Shown one piece after another: positions 31,470 to 42,749 of a stretch of DNA of 64,000 nt; the stretch's first letter is position 1; each line of letters opens with the position of its first letter. The notes under the pieces were generated by a model. It saw only the letters and a list, made by a program, of their open reading frames with translations, was not told the origin of the DNA and did no database searches. Position numbers and translations under genes: made by a program. The DNA comes from Xanthostigma xanthostigma. Lineage: Eukaryota > Arthropoda > Insecta > Raphidioptera > Raphidiidae. The DNA lies in contig OY754467.1 of NCBI GenBank assembly GCA_963575645.1, positions 40,235,108-40,299,107 on the forward strand. Reading direction: 5' to 3'.

Positions 31470-31663
31470 AACATTTTTTTTAAATTGAACCTCCTTCAAA
31501 AAAGAGTCACTAGAAAACGTAAAATACCAGTTTTGAGGTCGGTACCTATTGAATTTATCACGATTTATGTACTTATATTAAATTGGTGCGACCTCGAAAC
31601 GTTGTTATTTTACGTTTTTAGTGACTCTTTTTGAAGGAGGTTCAATTTAAAAAAAAAGTTTTT
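31470..31663. repeat. Foldback of the 'CCTCCTTCAAAAAAG' group
   Basis: AAATTGAACCTCCTTCAAAA and GTCACTAGAAAACGTAAAAT are mirrored by ATTTTACGTTTTTAGTGAC and GAAGGAGGTTCAATTT around a GAGGTCGG/CCTCGA centre. Close kin is at 40860-41035. Confidence 0.85.
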
Positions 31664-31699
31664 TCATAAATGAACAGGAAACATGGTTTGCCCGGTAAA

Positions 31700-32820
31700 A
31701 AGATAATAAAATACAGTTAAAAATTCCAGCCAATTGGGCGACGGGACCATTCCAACTTCAAAAATGTTGACATTTGATTATAATAAAGAAAATAAAATTT
31801 CTGATATCGCGTGAGGTGACGCGGATAATGGCTAGTATTCAATATGATATTAACTATTCGTTGCCATGGTTACCTACATAGTATGTTCCACGTCATGTAA
31901 AAATTAATCAAAGCATGCCTAACTAGTTTATTTCTGACAGATCCATAAAAAAAAGAACGGATGATTTTTTTTTATTTTCAAAATATTTCCGAAACTATAA
32001 AGTTTAAAATTTTTTTTTTTACAAAACTTTCTTGAAAAAATAAATAAAATAATAAGCCGTTATGAAAAGTATACCATTATTATATAAAAAATACCGTTTT
32101 AGCATATGTCTCTTCTGCGCATGCGCCGATTTTCCCCGAAAACAATAGGGCTCTTCATATTTGCATACCAAACATCCTCCCAAAATTTGGTTTCATTCCG
32201 CTCATCCGTTTGACCTGTATTGTGTTCACAGACAAACAGACGCACAGAGTTTTTCCAAAAATATGTTTTTCGGATTCGGGGGACCTCAAAACGGAAAGAT
32301 ATTGTAAAATAACTAAATAAGTGATTTTTGACCTAAACTAGTACCATTCCCCACTTGTGGGTTGGAATGGTAAAAATGGTTGTGAAAAAATCGACATAAG
32401 CACTTTTGTGTACCTACATAATATAAATATTCGTATAGAAGTTACGTAAAAAGAACAAACGTGGGCGTGAATTTATTATATTTTAAGGTCCGATTACATT
32501 TAATATTTTTCATGCATACGAAACAAAATTTACCAATAATTCATAATCTGTAATTTACGACTTTGCCTCCAAGGCGATGCGTCTCTGTCATTAACTCCAC
32601 TTAGCCATAGAACAGTTCTAGATTTAATATGCTCTGTTCTTTTCTAAATTGATATAAAATATATCTCATTAGAAAGAGACTGCTCAAAAAGGAGCATTTA
32701 GTGTTCATCATCTAAAATGGTCACTGTTAACACGTGACGAATTTTGAAGCTTCTTTTTGGCATAAACATTTATTTTTATAACTTCACTAGCGACCCCAGT
32801 TCCGCTTCGCAATTTTAATA
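31700..32820. other. No gene; dispersed repeat fragments
   Basis: It contains TTCGTTGCCATGGTTACCTA (about 31858), shared with about 49150, and TAGTACCATTCC...GGGTTGGAATGGTA (about 32340), shared inverted with about 45070. No exon was recognised. Confidence 0.45.
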
Positions 32821-32823
32821 TAT

Positions 32824-33172
32824 ACTAGCGGTCCCGCCCGGTTTCACCCGGGTGCAAAAGAACGAATGGGGAGGAGGCGCATGAGTACGTGCATTTATCT
32901 TAGTTTATCGAGATGAATGTTGTGTCCAAATTTTATGATCATCGGAGTTACCGTTCAAAAGTTTTTGTCAGACGGACAAATTTTGAGATACATTTTGCAA
33001 CATTTTTCATTGATGCTCCGCTCCTATTGGAGATATTATATAGCCTATAGCCTTCCTCGATAATGGGCTATCCAACAAAAAAACATTTTTTTTCAATTCG
33101 AACCAGTAGTTCCTGAGACTAGCGCGTTCAACCAAACAAACAAACTCTTCAGCTTTATATATTAGTATAGAT
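32824..33172 (-). mobile_element. Lep1/Helitron-like element, minus strand
   Basis: Complete copy from ACTAGCGGTCCCGCCCGG to CTTCAGCTTTATATATTAGT. Same family as 491, 18391 and 34752. Confidence 0.78.
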
Positions 33173-33530
33173 ATAGCTCCTCAAGAAATAAGCCGTCGAA
33201 TGATAAAAACTGAATTAAGGCAACTGCAATCCGATTTTCATCCGGGCGAAGCCGGTACCGACAGGTATTGTAGCTCTAAACTTTCTCCAAGCAATAAGCT
33301 ATCGAATGGTAAAATTCAATTAAAATCTGTTCAGTATGTCAAATTCAATTCGATTTTCAACCGAGGCGGCCCTAAACCTTCTCCAAGAGATAAGCTATCG
33401 ATTGGTAAAAACCGCATTCAAATTCGCTCAGTAGTTTTTGTGTTTTTAGCGAACAAACAGAAAAACTCACGCGAGGAACTTTGCTTTGCATACCAATGTA
33501 GTAATTTTTAAAGTTCGCATTATCATTATA
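33173..33530 (+). repeat. Internally repetitive remnant
   Basis: AATAAGCTATCGAATGGTAA-like phrases recur three times (about 33190, 33290, 33390) between CCGATTTTCA(T/A)CCG boxes. Similar phrases occur at about 43140-43190 and 40555. The 103-codon open frame here is made of these repeats and is not considered a gene. Confidence 0.5.
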
Positions 33531-33631
33531 ACAATACTAGCCGCTACCCGCGACTTCGCACGGAACACGGCAGCGACAACAGTCTTGTCTCACGGCCACT
33601 AGTTAGTAAAACTTAAGGTTAACAAAAGAAG

Positions 33632-34055
33632 TAGGGATGTCAGAAGTGAACAAAATATCGATATATCGGTCAAATTTTCAAAAGATTTTGCGTTTTTAAA
33701 ATAATAGTGTATTTAGCTTAATATTATCAATAGTAATTTCTATACAAAATGCATATTATTTTAATGTACAAAAATCTCAATGAAAATGAAGGTATTTTTA
33801 CTAGTATTTCTTTTTAGTAGGCAATATAATAATTATACAAAAATATCAAAAACTAAAAAGCTATCTTCTAACTAATATTTTTAAATGGATTTTAGTGACT
33901 TTAGTTACATAAATAAAAAAATATATCGTTTTTGATACAGTTCTCGATTTTGGATATATCAATATATCGGATCAAAATATATCGGCTAAAAATATCGATG
34001 TTTGGAATTAAAAATATCGATACATCGATATATCGATACTTTTTCAACATCCCTA
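33632..34055. mobile_element. hAT MITE with perfect 8-bp TSD and ATCGATATATCG repeats
   Basis: The ends are TAGGGATGT and CATCCCTA, flanked by exact AAAAGAAG (33624-33631, 34056-34063). Subterminal ATATCGATATATCG stretches occur at both ends. It is 424 bp, non-coding and AT-rich. Confidence 0.92.
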
Positions 34056-34095
34056 AAAAGAAGTACGTATAAACAGTGATAACAGTTCGTTAGCG

Positions 34096-34103
34096 TATCG
34101 ATA
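34096..34103. promoter_or_regulatory. TATCGATA, DRE-like site
   Basis: This perfect DREF-type octamer lies 333 bp upstream of the candidate start codon at 34436, in sequence without recognised repeats. It could be chance, since the adjacent MITE is rich in similar strings. Confidence 0.25.
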
Positions 34104-34435
34104 ACCGTGCGGTACTTAACTGCTTGTGTGGCATTTTAATCCATAATTTCCTCACTTGCTGTTGACGGAACAGTGACAGTAAATTACACTTCTGTTTGGT
34201 TTTGTGTTCTTCTCCTTTTTATTTGTCTACGTGTGTGGCACAAAAATATAAATATTCATCAGCCGTAACTCGTTAAAAGCCGATCTGCGAAGTGAAAAAC
34301 AAACTGAAAATTATTGTTTCATTTAGTATACAGATTTAAGCAATATTTTATTTAACGGGCTTTAATTTTTTGTGTAATCAAAGTGAAAAAAAAAATCTTT
34401 TATTCATTAAATAACGGTTGAGTTTGAAATTCAAT

Positions 34436-34464
34436 ATGAGTATGTCGTTGCTAAAACGAATTCG
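34436..34464 (+). CDS. Candidate first coding exon (MSMSLLKRI)
   Basis: ATGAGTATGTCG... runs 29 nt to CG|GTAAGAAAT, a strong 5' splice donor, and ends in phase 2. The ~370 bp upstream are unlike any repeat in the window and could be promoter plus 5' UTR. No downstream exon could be identified, so this is a weak candidate; a chance ATG plus donor is quite possible. Confidence 0.22.
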
Positions 34465-34751
34465 GTAAGAAATAAATTAGGACTATTTATTATTTTCATC
34501 AGTGGGTTTAAAATTAAATCAGCGTCATTTATTCTGTTATTATCTTCCATCACTCAACAATCTGATTAACTGAAGACCGGGTAGGGACGTACCGATAACT
34601 CCTTTTGATATGAAATGCAGTACTTTTCGTGTTGCGCCGCATATAAGAAATGGATTTGGAGACTTTCATATCCGGACTCACATGTCTAGTAGTCGCGTTG
34701 ATATGCTTGTAAAACTTTTTCGGTAATTAAAAACATTTCATTCTTTTATCT

Positions 34752-35108
34752 ATCTATGCTAATATATATAAAGCTGAAGAGTTTGTTTGGTTGGTTGAAT
34801 GCACTAATCTCAGGAACTACTGGTTCGAATAAATTTTTTTTTTATTTCTTGGATAGCCCATTTATCAAGGAAGGCTATAGGCTATATAATATCACGCTAC
34901 TACCAATAGGAGCGAAGCATTAATGAAAAATGTTGCAAAATATAACTAAAAATTTGTCCGTCTGATAAAAACTTTTGAACGGTAACTCCGATGATCAGGA
35001 AATTTGGACACAACATTCATCTCGGTAAACGATGATGAACGTGCGTACTCGTGTCCCTCCTCTCCATTCGTTCTTTTGCACCCGGGTAAAACCGGGTGGG
35101 ACCACTAG
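34752..35108 (+). mobile_element. Lep1/Helitron-like element, plus strand
   Basis: Complete copy from ATCTATGCTAATATATATAA to GGGTGGGACCACTAGT. It sits about 290 bp inside the putative intron after 34464. Confidence 0.78.
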
Positions 35109-35235
35109 TATTTTATAAAGAGGTAAAATTTGTAAGTTTGGATGATCGAGGTAATCTCCGAAACTGTTCATGCGATTTCATAATTTTTTTCACCACTATT
35201 TAGAATAAACCTTCAGGATGGACGTAGGCTATATA

Positions 35236-35302
35236 TTATCGCGTTAAAATAAAATTGCTTTTCGTGGAGACTAATTTTGCAACGTAAGTCGACGAAAAAA
35301 TT
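35236..35302 (+). repeat. Conserved ~65-bp block, copy 2
   Basis: TATCGCGTTAAAATAAAATT, CGTGGAGACTAATTTTGC and AAGTCGACGAAAAAA. This is the best match to the consensus of the four copies in the window. Confidence 0.7.
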
Positions 35303-35309
35303 CGAATGA

Positions 35310-35940
35310 AGCAAGACCGGGACACTATAGACACGATGTCCCATTTTAAACTTTATTTTAAATTTTCTCACAAGGGATGAGGTGTGGAAAAAAATTTCCC
35401 TGGTATTAAGGGGTTCGAAAAATAAATAAATGTTCAATAGTTAGCGCCACCTTCGAGATACGAATCACAACATGATCAATATGACCTTTGTAAGTATGCA
35501 AAGAAACGTTGTCCTTCAAAAGAAAAGTGATGTTCAGTGTCTATCAATAGTAGTACACGGACATTGACCGCTAAATCTACAAACTGCATGTAACTAACCT
35601 TCCTTATCCTATTAATACACATGGATATTGGATACTTGGGTGTATCACATCATACATATTGGGTGCAGTGCGAAGGTCGTTACGAACGCACCCATATCGT
35701 AAATACAGAATGAATCGAATTTTTATTCAAAGAATTCATCTTGCTAATAAATGAAGACATCATCTTGCAGTCTCCTTTTTTATATGTCATCACTCGAGAA
35801 CGGTGGAGTTGATTTTGATTGAACTCGGTGTAATACTCAAAATCCAAGTATATGGTTGCTTTCATTTGGCTCTATGATAACTAATGGTACAAAACAATGC
35901 TGATTTGAGTAAACGAATATCTGGTTTTCTGGGTTTTCTG
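35310..35940. other. No gene seen
   Basis: Short open frames lack recognisable domains or splice borders. Nothing structured was found. Confidence 0.4.
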
Positions 35941-35944
35941 TAGC

Positions 35945-36027
35945 GTTCTCTCTCTCAACTGAGGACACTTTCACCTATGGCAAACATATGAACTAGCGAA
36001 CTCTAGTTACTTATATCTCTATGGAAA
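35945..36027. repeat. Right-end fragment of the CCATAGAGATATAAG MITE
   Basis: It shares CGTTCTCTCTCTCAACTGA, GACACTTTCACCTATGGCAA and TTACTTATATCTCTATGG with the right half of the MITE at 12489. The left half is missing. Confidence 0.65.
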
Positions 36028-36530
36028 GAACCGAAGTTTTTCCAGGTAGTGATAACAGCGCTATCTCGCGTGCGCTAGAAAACAATCCATTTCGAAACAC
36101 AGCAAGCGTTTAGGAAGACAAGGTCTCATGGTTAAAGAATTCGTGATTTCAACACTCGTGCTTAATTGGTACGCTAAAAAGTCTACTTTTATTTAGGATG
36201 TTTGTAGTTCCATTCACCAAAAAAAAACACTTAATTACCAATCATGATGAAGCGAGTCACCTGTATGCATCTTTCTTAGTAATATGCACACCTCGAGGCG
36301 CAGGTGTTGCTGCGATCATCAAGTTCCGATATCACCGTAGCACATTACAATGTTGGCACCACTGCCCTAATGTGACTGACCTACCTCAATAACAACACAC
36401 CATCTGATATATGCGCCTTGCGAGAAGGCATTATCGTCGTTGCATGAGATTAGTAGGCTGCTGCTTCTTCATTACGCCTATCTACAGATTTACATTATTA
36501 TCTCGTCTTATATAGTGCTTATTTCTAATC

Positions 36531-36885
36531 GAGCGGTGTAGCGTAGTGGTGAGAGCACTCTAGAGTCGCATTCGTGAGGTACCGAGTTCGAATCCCGGCG
36601 GTGGCAGATGTGGCTGGGAATTTTTTTCTCCTGTCTCTCGCCGAGAAAAGGTAATTCTTGTACCGGCCGTCTTGTTGAGGTTATATATGGTTTCCCTTAA
36701 TAATTCCAGATAAATATCGAGATGGTTCCTTATTCTCGGCCATGGCCGATTACTTGTCAAACTTCTATACTAAAAATTTGGCCATCTTATCCTAATGTCC
36801 TAAAATTCCTTCATTCGCCCATTACTATTAATTGGTGGAAGTTGAAAAATGTAGAAAATAACGAGAAGTGTGATCGCATTAATGT
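36531..36885 (+). mobile_element. tRNA-derived SINE, plus strand
   Basis: The tRNA-like head (36531-36606) has box A TAGCGTAGTGGTGAGAGC and box B GAGTTCGAATCC. The body has CTCGCCGAGAAAAGG, CCGGCCGTCTTGTTGAGGTT and CGGCCATGGCCGATTACTTG. It is the same family as 12221 and 38631 (both minus), about 330-400 bp. Confidence 0.82.
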
Positions 36886-37435
36886 AAGGTTATGTTTTTT
36901 TTATTTTTGTATTTGTTACAGCTATTTAATTATACAATTGAAAAATACCAATTTTTTTATATGCTGTTGGTATTGGACCGCTCCATTAACCATTGTACAA
37001 TAATTAATAAATTCACACGTCATGGAGATTATAATCAGTAAGAAAGAAATCGGACAATAGAAGAATTAATTTCCTATAGCTATGATAGGTACTAGGATGA
37101 TGTGCGAAATTATTTGTGGTCATTATGTCTTATTATTTTGCACCATTATTTCATTAGTTATTTGTAACGAATCGTGTATATCAGCGTTTCTAAAAACTTT
37201 TTATCAATACCTAAAAAACATAAATAAAATCAAAGAAATATAAATGAAAATATATGCCATTTAATAATAATATACAATATACATAATAAATACTTACCAT
37301 ACTTCCCTATCTAATATGTAAAATTACCAATACTCCATTTTTTAAATTCAATTCCAGACGTAAATAACAATAACACACAGGATCACGGGTATTTGGAATA
37401 TAAATTGTTAATCAGTTTAAACTATCATTGATTAG

Positions 37436-37470
37436 CAACGTTTCGTCTTTATTCTCAAGACTTTATCAAG
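37436..37470 (-). ncRNA. Hammerhead-like core, left arm
   Basis: Minus strand: CTTGATAA, stem II GTCTT/AAGAC, then GAAACGTTGC. The first core segment deviates from CTGANGA, so catalysis is doubtful. Confidence 0.35.
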
Positions 37471-38040
37471 CTCTGAAAATACAATACATTTAACATTAAT
37501 ATATGAGCATGATGAATAAACTCCAAAAGAAAAGATTAAAATGTTACAATAACTAACCTCAAAATCGTCTAAACGATCGTCAATATAAAAAACATACATT
37601 ACTTTCCATAAACATAATTTTTTTTTTTTTTTTTTTTTCTTTGTAGTACTATCAATTGTTGAAAAGATGACTGCAGCAAAAAATTAATTAAAAATTAAAA
37701 AAACTATAACGACAGTATTATAAATAATAGAATACGTTTCCCAAACATGTGCTCTTTACACCAGTCTAACTGTCAACTTCTAAAAATTAACAACAGTCGT
37801 TATAGTTTTTTTAATTTTTAATTAATTTTTTGCTGCAGTCATCTTTTCAACAATTGATAGTACTACAAAGAAAAAAAAAAAAAAAAAAAAAAATTATGTT
37901 TATGGAAAGTAATGTATGTTTTTTATATTGACGATCGTTTAGACGATTTTGAGGTTAGTTATTGTAACATTTTAATCTTTTCTTTTGGAGTTTATTCATC
38001 ATGCTCATATATTAATGTTAAATGTATTGTATTTTCAGAG

Positions 38041-38075
38041 CTTGATAAAGTCTTGAGAATAAAGACGAAACGTTG
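38041..38075 (+). ncRNA. Hammerhead-like core, right arm
   Basis: This is the mirror of 37436: CTTGATAA, GTCTT (38050-38054), loop, AAGAC (38062-38066), GAAAC (38067-38071). Same deviation in the first core segment. Confidence 0.35.
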
Positions 38076-38630
38076 CTAATCAATGATAGTTTAAACTGAT
38101 TAACAATTTATATTCCAAATACCCGTGATCCTGTGTGTTATTACCAATACTATTTGTAATTTTTTCAGTTTTGTGATGATAACCATTGTAATCATTTTGT
38201 AGTGATAATGGCCACAGCAGCCGATTCACTTGTTTTTTTTTTTTTTTGTTAAAATAATAAAAAAAAAAAACTTTTTATCAATCTTTCACCTATTGTTCAC
38301 CATCGAAAGGTTCCGGTATTGTGGTATACTCATTCACCCATTCAGCATGAAATTACTGAACAATTTTGTGTCACTGGTCCTGCATTTTTATACATATTAT
38401 TTAATTAGCAGTCAGTCCCGTCTTCACCTGGATTAAAAAAATATTAAAAAAATTTGGTCGGAAAATTAAAAAAATCTAGATATTGACAACAGCGCTATTT
38501 GCCGGGTCCAACTATATAGCTAAGAAACATCCAGGTGATAAAATAAGTACAAAAAATCTTCAAAATCGGTCAAGCCATTTAGGAGGAGAACAATTACGAG
38601 CACACGCTGCGCACAGGCATTTTGTATACC

Positions 38631-39053
38631 TAATAATAATAATATAAATACGTTTAACGTCCGTTTCTCGACTTTATGTCATAACTCATAACATACGCCA
38701 TTGGCACCATTAGGTACTATTTTTTTTCTACCACACTTCCCGTTATTTTCTACAATTTTTAAACTTCAACTTAATTAATAGCAATGGGCGAATGAATGAA
38801 ATTAGGATAAGGTAGGTAAATTTTGAGCATAGGAGTTTGACAGGTAATCAGCTATGGCCTTGAATAAGGAACCATCTCGATATTTATCTGAAATTGTTGA
38901 GGGAAACCATGAAAAACCTCAACAAGATGGCCGGTACAGGAATTACCGTTTCTCGGCGAGAGGCAGTGGGAAAAACTTCCAGCCACATCTGCCCCCGCCG
39001 GAATTCGAACCCGGGATATCACGAATAGCTCAGCACAGAGCAAAGGCGCTCGG
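38631..39053 (-). mobile_element. tRNA-derived SINE, minus strand
   Basis: The (TAA)n tail at 38631 is followed by the body shared with 12221. The tRNA-like head runs to about 39053, with box B GGGTTCGAATTCC on the minus strand. It is uninterrupted, which fixes the site of the MITE inserted in the 12221 copy. Confidence 0.78.
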
Positions 39054-39112
39054 AGTGAATCATTAAAAAAAAAGACGCGTTGCACTCCGGGAGTGCCGGC
39101 CGAAGTGAAAAC

Positions 39113-39420
39113 CTAGATGTACTTAAACTAAATTTCGCTAGTAGCAATATAAGTTACATGCAGTGCAAAAAATTATAAGCTATAAGCTTTGACAAAACAT
39201 TAAGAGATGTCGCTATGCATCCAGGTTTCGTAAAATTTACACATTTATAAAATTACATGCAGCCAGTCACTGGATGTAATTTTTTAAATTTGTAGTTTTA
39301 CAAAACCTGAGTACATGGCGACATCTCTTAAGGTTTTGTTAAAGCTTATAGCTTATAATTTTTTGCACTGCATGTAACTTATATTGCTACTGACATCTAG
39401 CGAATTTTAGTATATGTACT
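39113..39420. mobile_element. Foldback MITE, 308 bp
   Basis: AACCTAGATGTACTTAAACT, GTTACATGCAGTGCAAAAAA and TTAAGAGATGTCGCTATGCA are mirrored on the right. The loop is only about 10 bp around CAGCCAGTCACTGG. No ORF. Confidence 0.85.
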
Positions 39421-39454
39421 GCCGAAGCAAGTACGGTAGACCGTCTCAACAACT

Positions 39455-39504
39455 CGTCAGGGTCACGTGATCCTGACGCCTGACGCGTCAGATCTGACGC
39501 GAGT
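39455..39504. repeat. GC-rich cluster of short palindromes
   Basis: CGTCAGGGTCACGTGATCC, then TGACGC motifs and GACGCGTC in quick succession, closing CTGACGCGAG. It contains a CACGTG E-box. Followed at 39570-39632 by GCGACTCGCTCC-type inverted repeats. Confidence 0.5.
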
Positions 39505-39639
39505 TTAACAGCTTTTACCCATTAGAAAAAAAGTGTACAACGCCGCTAAAGAAGTTTTCACTTCAAAAAGAGCGACTCGCTCCACTCCGAGAAAGAAGTC
39601 GTTCATTATGAACGACTCGCTCAGGAGCGACAAATCACT

Positions 39640-40230
39640 ACTCTGTAGGCTTACTTCTGTATACGATAACTTCTCAACGAAAGGTCTTTGGAGATTGTGT
39701 TTTGTTTTGACGTCTTCAAAAGTTGACTTGCTCTAAAAATGTCAGAATTGTGTTCAGATGTTTTATCCATTTCACTTGTTTAGAATGCAAAACAGGCGCT
39801 TATAAGTAATTATGCAATGCACTGGATTTAAGAATGACATCCATAATATTGAAATCGTACATCAGATCACTAATCAACGGTTATTTTAGTATATACTACT
39901 CAACTTTCCATTACACTAATGTATTTACATATATATAAATGGCTCTGTCAGTAGGTACAAGCATACCATTTAAATATGCTCTAATCAAACAAGAAATTTA
40001 ATACATTACGTCAATATCATAGAATATAATATGCAGTTAAATATCTGCTATTACCGACCATTAATAAATATTCCCACGGTTACGTTACTTTTACCTATAG
40101 ATCAAAAGGTTTATAGCCTATTACTGATATTTTAATTAAAATTTTTAAATTTGCTTACGTAACCATTGCGAATATTTCTTTTTATGAATGAACTATTAAA
40201 AATATTTATAAATAAAAAAACAATTTTTTT
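39640..40230. other. No gene seen
   Basis: AT-rich non-coding sequence. No supported structure. Confidence 0.4.
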
Positions 40231-40236
40231 TTTAAA

Positions 40237-40520
40237 AACAAGCTTTTATTAGTTGTTAATAGAAATGAACTTAAAAGTTAAAAATAATTTTATTTCGATT
40301 AGAAATAAGTCGCTTTATACGTACAGTCTCAAGTTTTGAAACAAAAGCGTGTTACACCCTCTTTTTTTCTCTCTTGCTATTAAAATGTAACACGCTTTTA
40401 TTTGAAAACTTGAGACTGTGATAAGTACCTATGTATAAATCGACTTATTTCTATTTGGAATAAAATTGTTTTTAACTTTTTAGTTCATTTTTATTAACAA
40501 CTAATAAACGCTTGTTTTTA
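40237..40520. repeat. Long foldback, 284 bp
   Basis: AAAACAAGCTTTTATTAGTT, AACTTAAAAGTTAAAAATAA, GTCTCAAGTTTTG and AAAAGCGTGTTAC are mirrored around CACCCTCTTTTTTTCTC. Part of the ACTTTTTAGTT group. Confidence 0.85.
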
Positions 40521-40749
40521 AAAAAATATCGTTTTTAGTGTGCTTTATTAAAAGTGCGATTTGCATCCGGACGAAAGCCGCACCGGTCAGTTAGTTATTA
40601 TAATATTGTATTGTTATCGGAACTACATACGTATTCAAAATTTCAGCTCAATCGGGTAACGGGAAGTGGGTCAAATCAACTTGCAAATTTGTTTTTAGAC
40701 AGACAGACACCGGGACAGGTGAAACTAAATGAAAGCTTGTAAAAAATGG

Positions 40750-41035
40750 AATCTCCTTCAAAAAAGCCGCTAAAAAGCGTGTACTGATATTTTCTTAACT
40801 TTACATACGTAACCATTGCGAATGTTTCTTTTTGTGAATGAACTACCAAAAAAAATGTTTATAAAAATTGAATCCCCTTCAAAAAAACCCACTAAAGCGT
40901 AAAATAATGTTTTGAGGTCGGTGCCAATATAAATACTATAACTTTTTATATATCAATATATACTTTCATTAAATTAGCATTGACTTTAAAACTATAATTT
41001 CATGCTTTTTAGTGGCTTTTTTCAAGGATGTTCAG
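40750..41035. repeat. Decayed 'CCTTCAAAAAAG' foldback pieces
   Basis: ATCTCCTTCAAAAAAGCCGC at 40750 and a second, more complete hairpin from ATCCCCTTCAAAAAAACCCA (40868) to AGTGGCTTTTTTCAAGGATG (41035). Related to 31470. Confidence 0.6.
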
Positions 41036-41046
41036 TATTTTTTTTT

Positions 41047-41261
41047 TATGATAGGTACCTATTTGGAAAAAATAAGGATCGAAAATGAAGCAATACTGAA
41101 ATTTTTTAAACTTGCATTTAATGCTGACGTTTCGATATGTTTTGTATCATCTTCAGAGTTTTCTGTAATTATATTTTCTTTGTTATTAAATTGTTTTAAA
41201 TTAAAATGTAATTATGTGGAAATCGATGTTAGAAACTTACTTTTTCCAAATACCTATCATT
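41047..41261. repeat. Foldback element with hammerhead-like core
   Basis: ATGATAGGTACCTATTTGG and TTTTTCCAAATACCTATCAT form short outer arms. The hammerhead-like core lies inside on the minus strand. The interior otherwise has no repeat or coding signal. Confidence 0.7.
41124..41156 (-). ncRNA. Hammerhead-like core
   Basis: Minus strand: CTGAAGA, stem II GATA/TATC with loop CAAAACA, then CGAAACGTCAGC. The core is intact and stem II is short. Confidence 0.55.
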
Positions 41262-41433
41262 AACTTCAATGGATCACAGTTACTCTATTTATTGAATAGA
41301 GTCAATTTTTTTATGTTGAGAGAAAGTTAGGTAGAGGAGCAATTTAAAAAGAGGTTTAAGTAGCCGCTAGTTTCAACATGATATCACTTACTCGTCATAA
41401 TACACTTAAATACGCCCTAGATACATAACCTTT

Positions 41434-41503
41434 GCCGGGATTCGAACCTACATACATGCAACAATCTTTATAATGGTGTACGATTACGCTACTCATTCGG
41501 AAT
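41434..41503 (-). repeat. tRNA-derived fragment
   Basis: On the minus strand: GAGTAGCGTAATCGTAC (box A-like) and GTAGGTTCGAATCCCGGC (box B and T-arm). The acceptor stem and 5' end are absent. Probably a SINE head. Confidence 0.45.
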
Positions 41504-41620
41504 TCTGTGTAAATATTTTTATAGTAACTTCCATGTCCTACGCCATTCTATCTTTCCACAAATAAATCGACTCATACATTCCACCTACAATCTACACGAC
41601 ATATGTAAACAATAAGACAC

Positions 41621-41665
41621 GTGTATGTGTGCGTGTGTGTGTTTATGTGTGTGCGTGCGTGCACG
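41621..41665 (+). repeat. (TG)n microsatellite
   Basis: An alternating GTGTGTGCG-type tract. Overlapping open frames of low complexity are artefacts. Confidence 0.8.
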
Positions 41666-41820
41666 TGTGTGCGCCAATTAAACCGAGTGGTTAGGCCGCG
41701 ATGCCCGATACCCCCTCGTTCTTCTGCCCCGTATACAAACGTCAATTCATGTACCGCATGTCTTTGTGCGATACGTTTACCAAACGATATTATAAACATT
41801 TTATTTCAGTTTTATAGCTT

Positions 41821-42747
41821 TACTAGCGGTTCGTCCCGGTTTTACTCGTTATCGGCCCGGCGTCTGAACTAATAGCTTTGAGCAAATTCTACCAGATTTG
41901 CTTCTGAACTAATAGCTTTGAGCGAATTCTGACAGATGTCGCTATTTGATACTAAAACAGTTTTTTTGACGTGATAACGTCTTATAAATTGATGACTCAC
42001 CAATCTTATAAATTGATAAAACACCGGCTGCATGCACGAAAAAGTGTAACGTTCCTAACGTTCGTAACGGTCGTAACGTTCCGCCTGGCCCAGTGCGTGC
42101 TTTTCTCGAAAACGGCCCTAACGATTTGGATGAAATTTACTGAAAAGGGATTTTGGGGGGCAAAAAATCGTTTTAGCTAGGTCTCATCTCTCGAAAAAAT
42201 TGTTTTCTTACAAATTTTATCATTATAAAAATCAATTTTTTGACGTATGAAAATACTTAAATATTGTAAGTAGGTTTTGGAATTTTATACAATGAAACAA
42301 TTGTTTTCAAAATATTATGACAGCTAATCTTTGAGACTTAAATAAATACGAAAGAAAGAAAGTTAATAAAAAAAATTATTTTTATAGGTGGTGAGTAATT
42401 TAATAAATAAAATTTACCTAAATTTGAAGCGAAAGATGCAATATCATAGATTCGAATTATTATAATTATTATATAAATTTAGGTTATGTATTACGGAATA
42501 CGTTATCACGTAAAACTATCGTCCGTAAACCGACTTTACAGACAACCAATTTTTTTTTTCTTCTGAACTAATTGCTTTGAGAAAATACTATGCTACATTT
42601 TGTAAAAAATATTTAATAAAAACTATCCTATAGCGTAAGTCGCACCAAGCAAGACAAATTTACAAAATTTCATTATTATCGCTTCAGTGGTTTCAGAGAT
42701 TAGCGCGGCCAAAATTGTGACACGAGAATTTGATATATATAGATAGG
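41821..42747 (-). repeat. Probable minus-strand retro/Helitron remnant
   Basis: It opens ACTAGCGGTTCGTCCCGG and closes near ATTAGCGCGGCC...GATATATATAGATAGG, which look like the two ends of a Lep1-like or related element read in reverse. Inside are two TTCTGAACTAATAGCTTTGA copies and a CGTAACG-rich tract near 42055. Assignment is tentative. Confidence 0.4.
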
Positions 42748-42749
42748 TT

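Larger units (their letters stand above)
37369..38142. mobile_element. Nearly perfect 774-bp foldback with hammerhead-like cores
   Basis: Arms of about 345 bp (37369-37713, 37796-38142) flank an 82-bp loop and look almost identical by eye, including a long T/A homopolymer. The ends are AATAACACACAGGATCACGG and its complement. Each arm carries one hammerhead-like core in opposite orientation. Confidence 0.92.
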
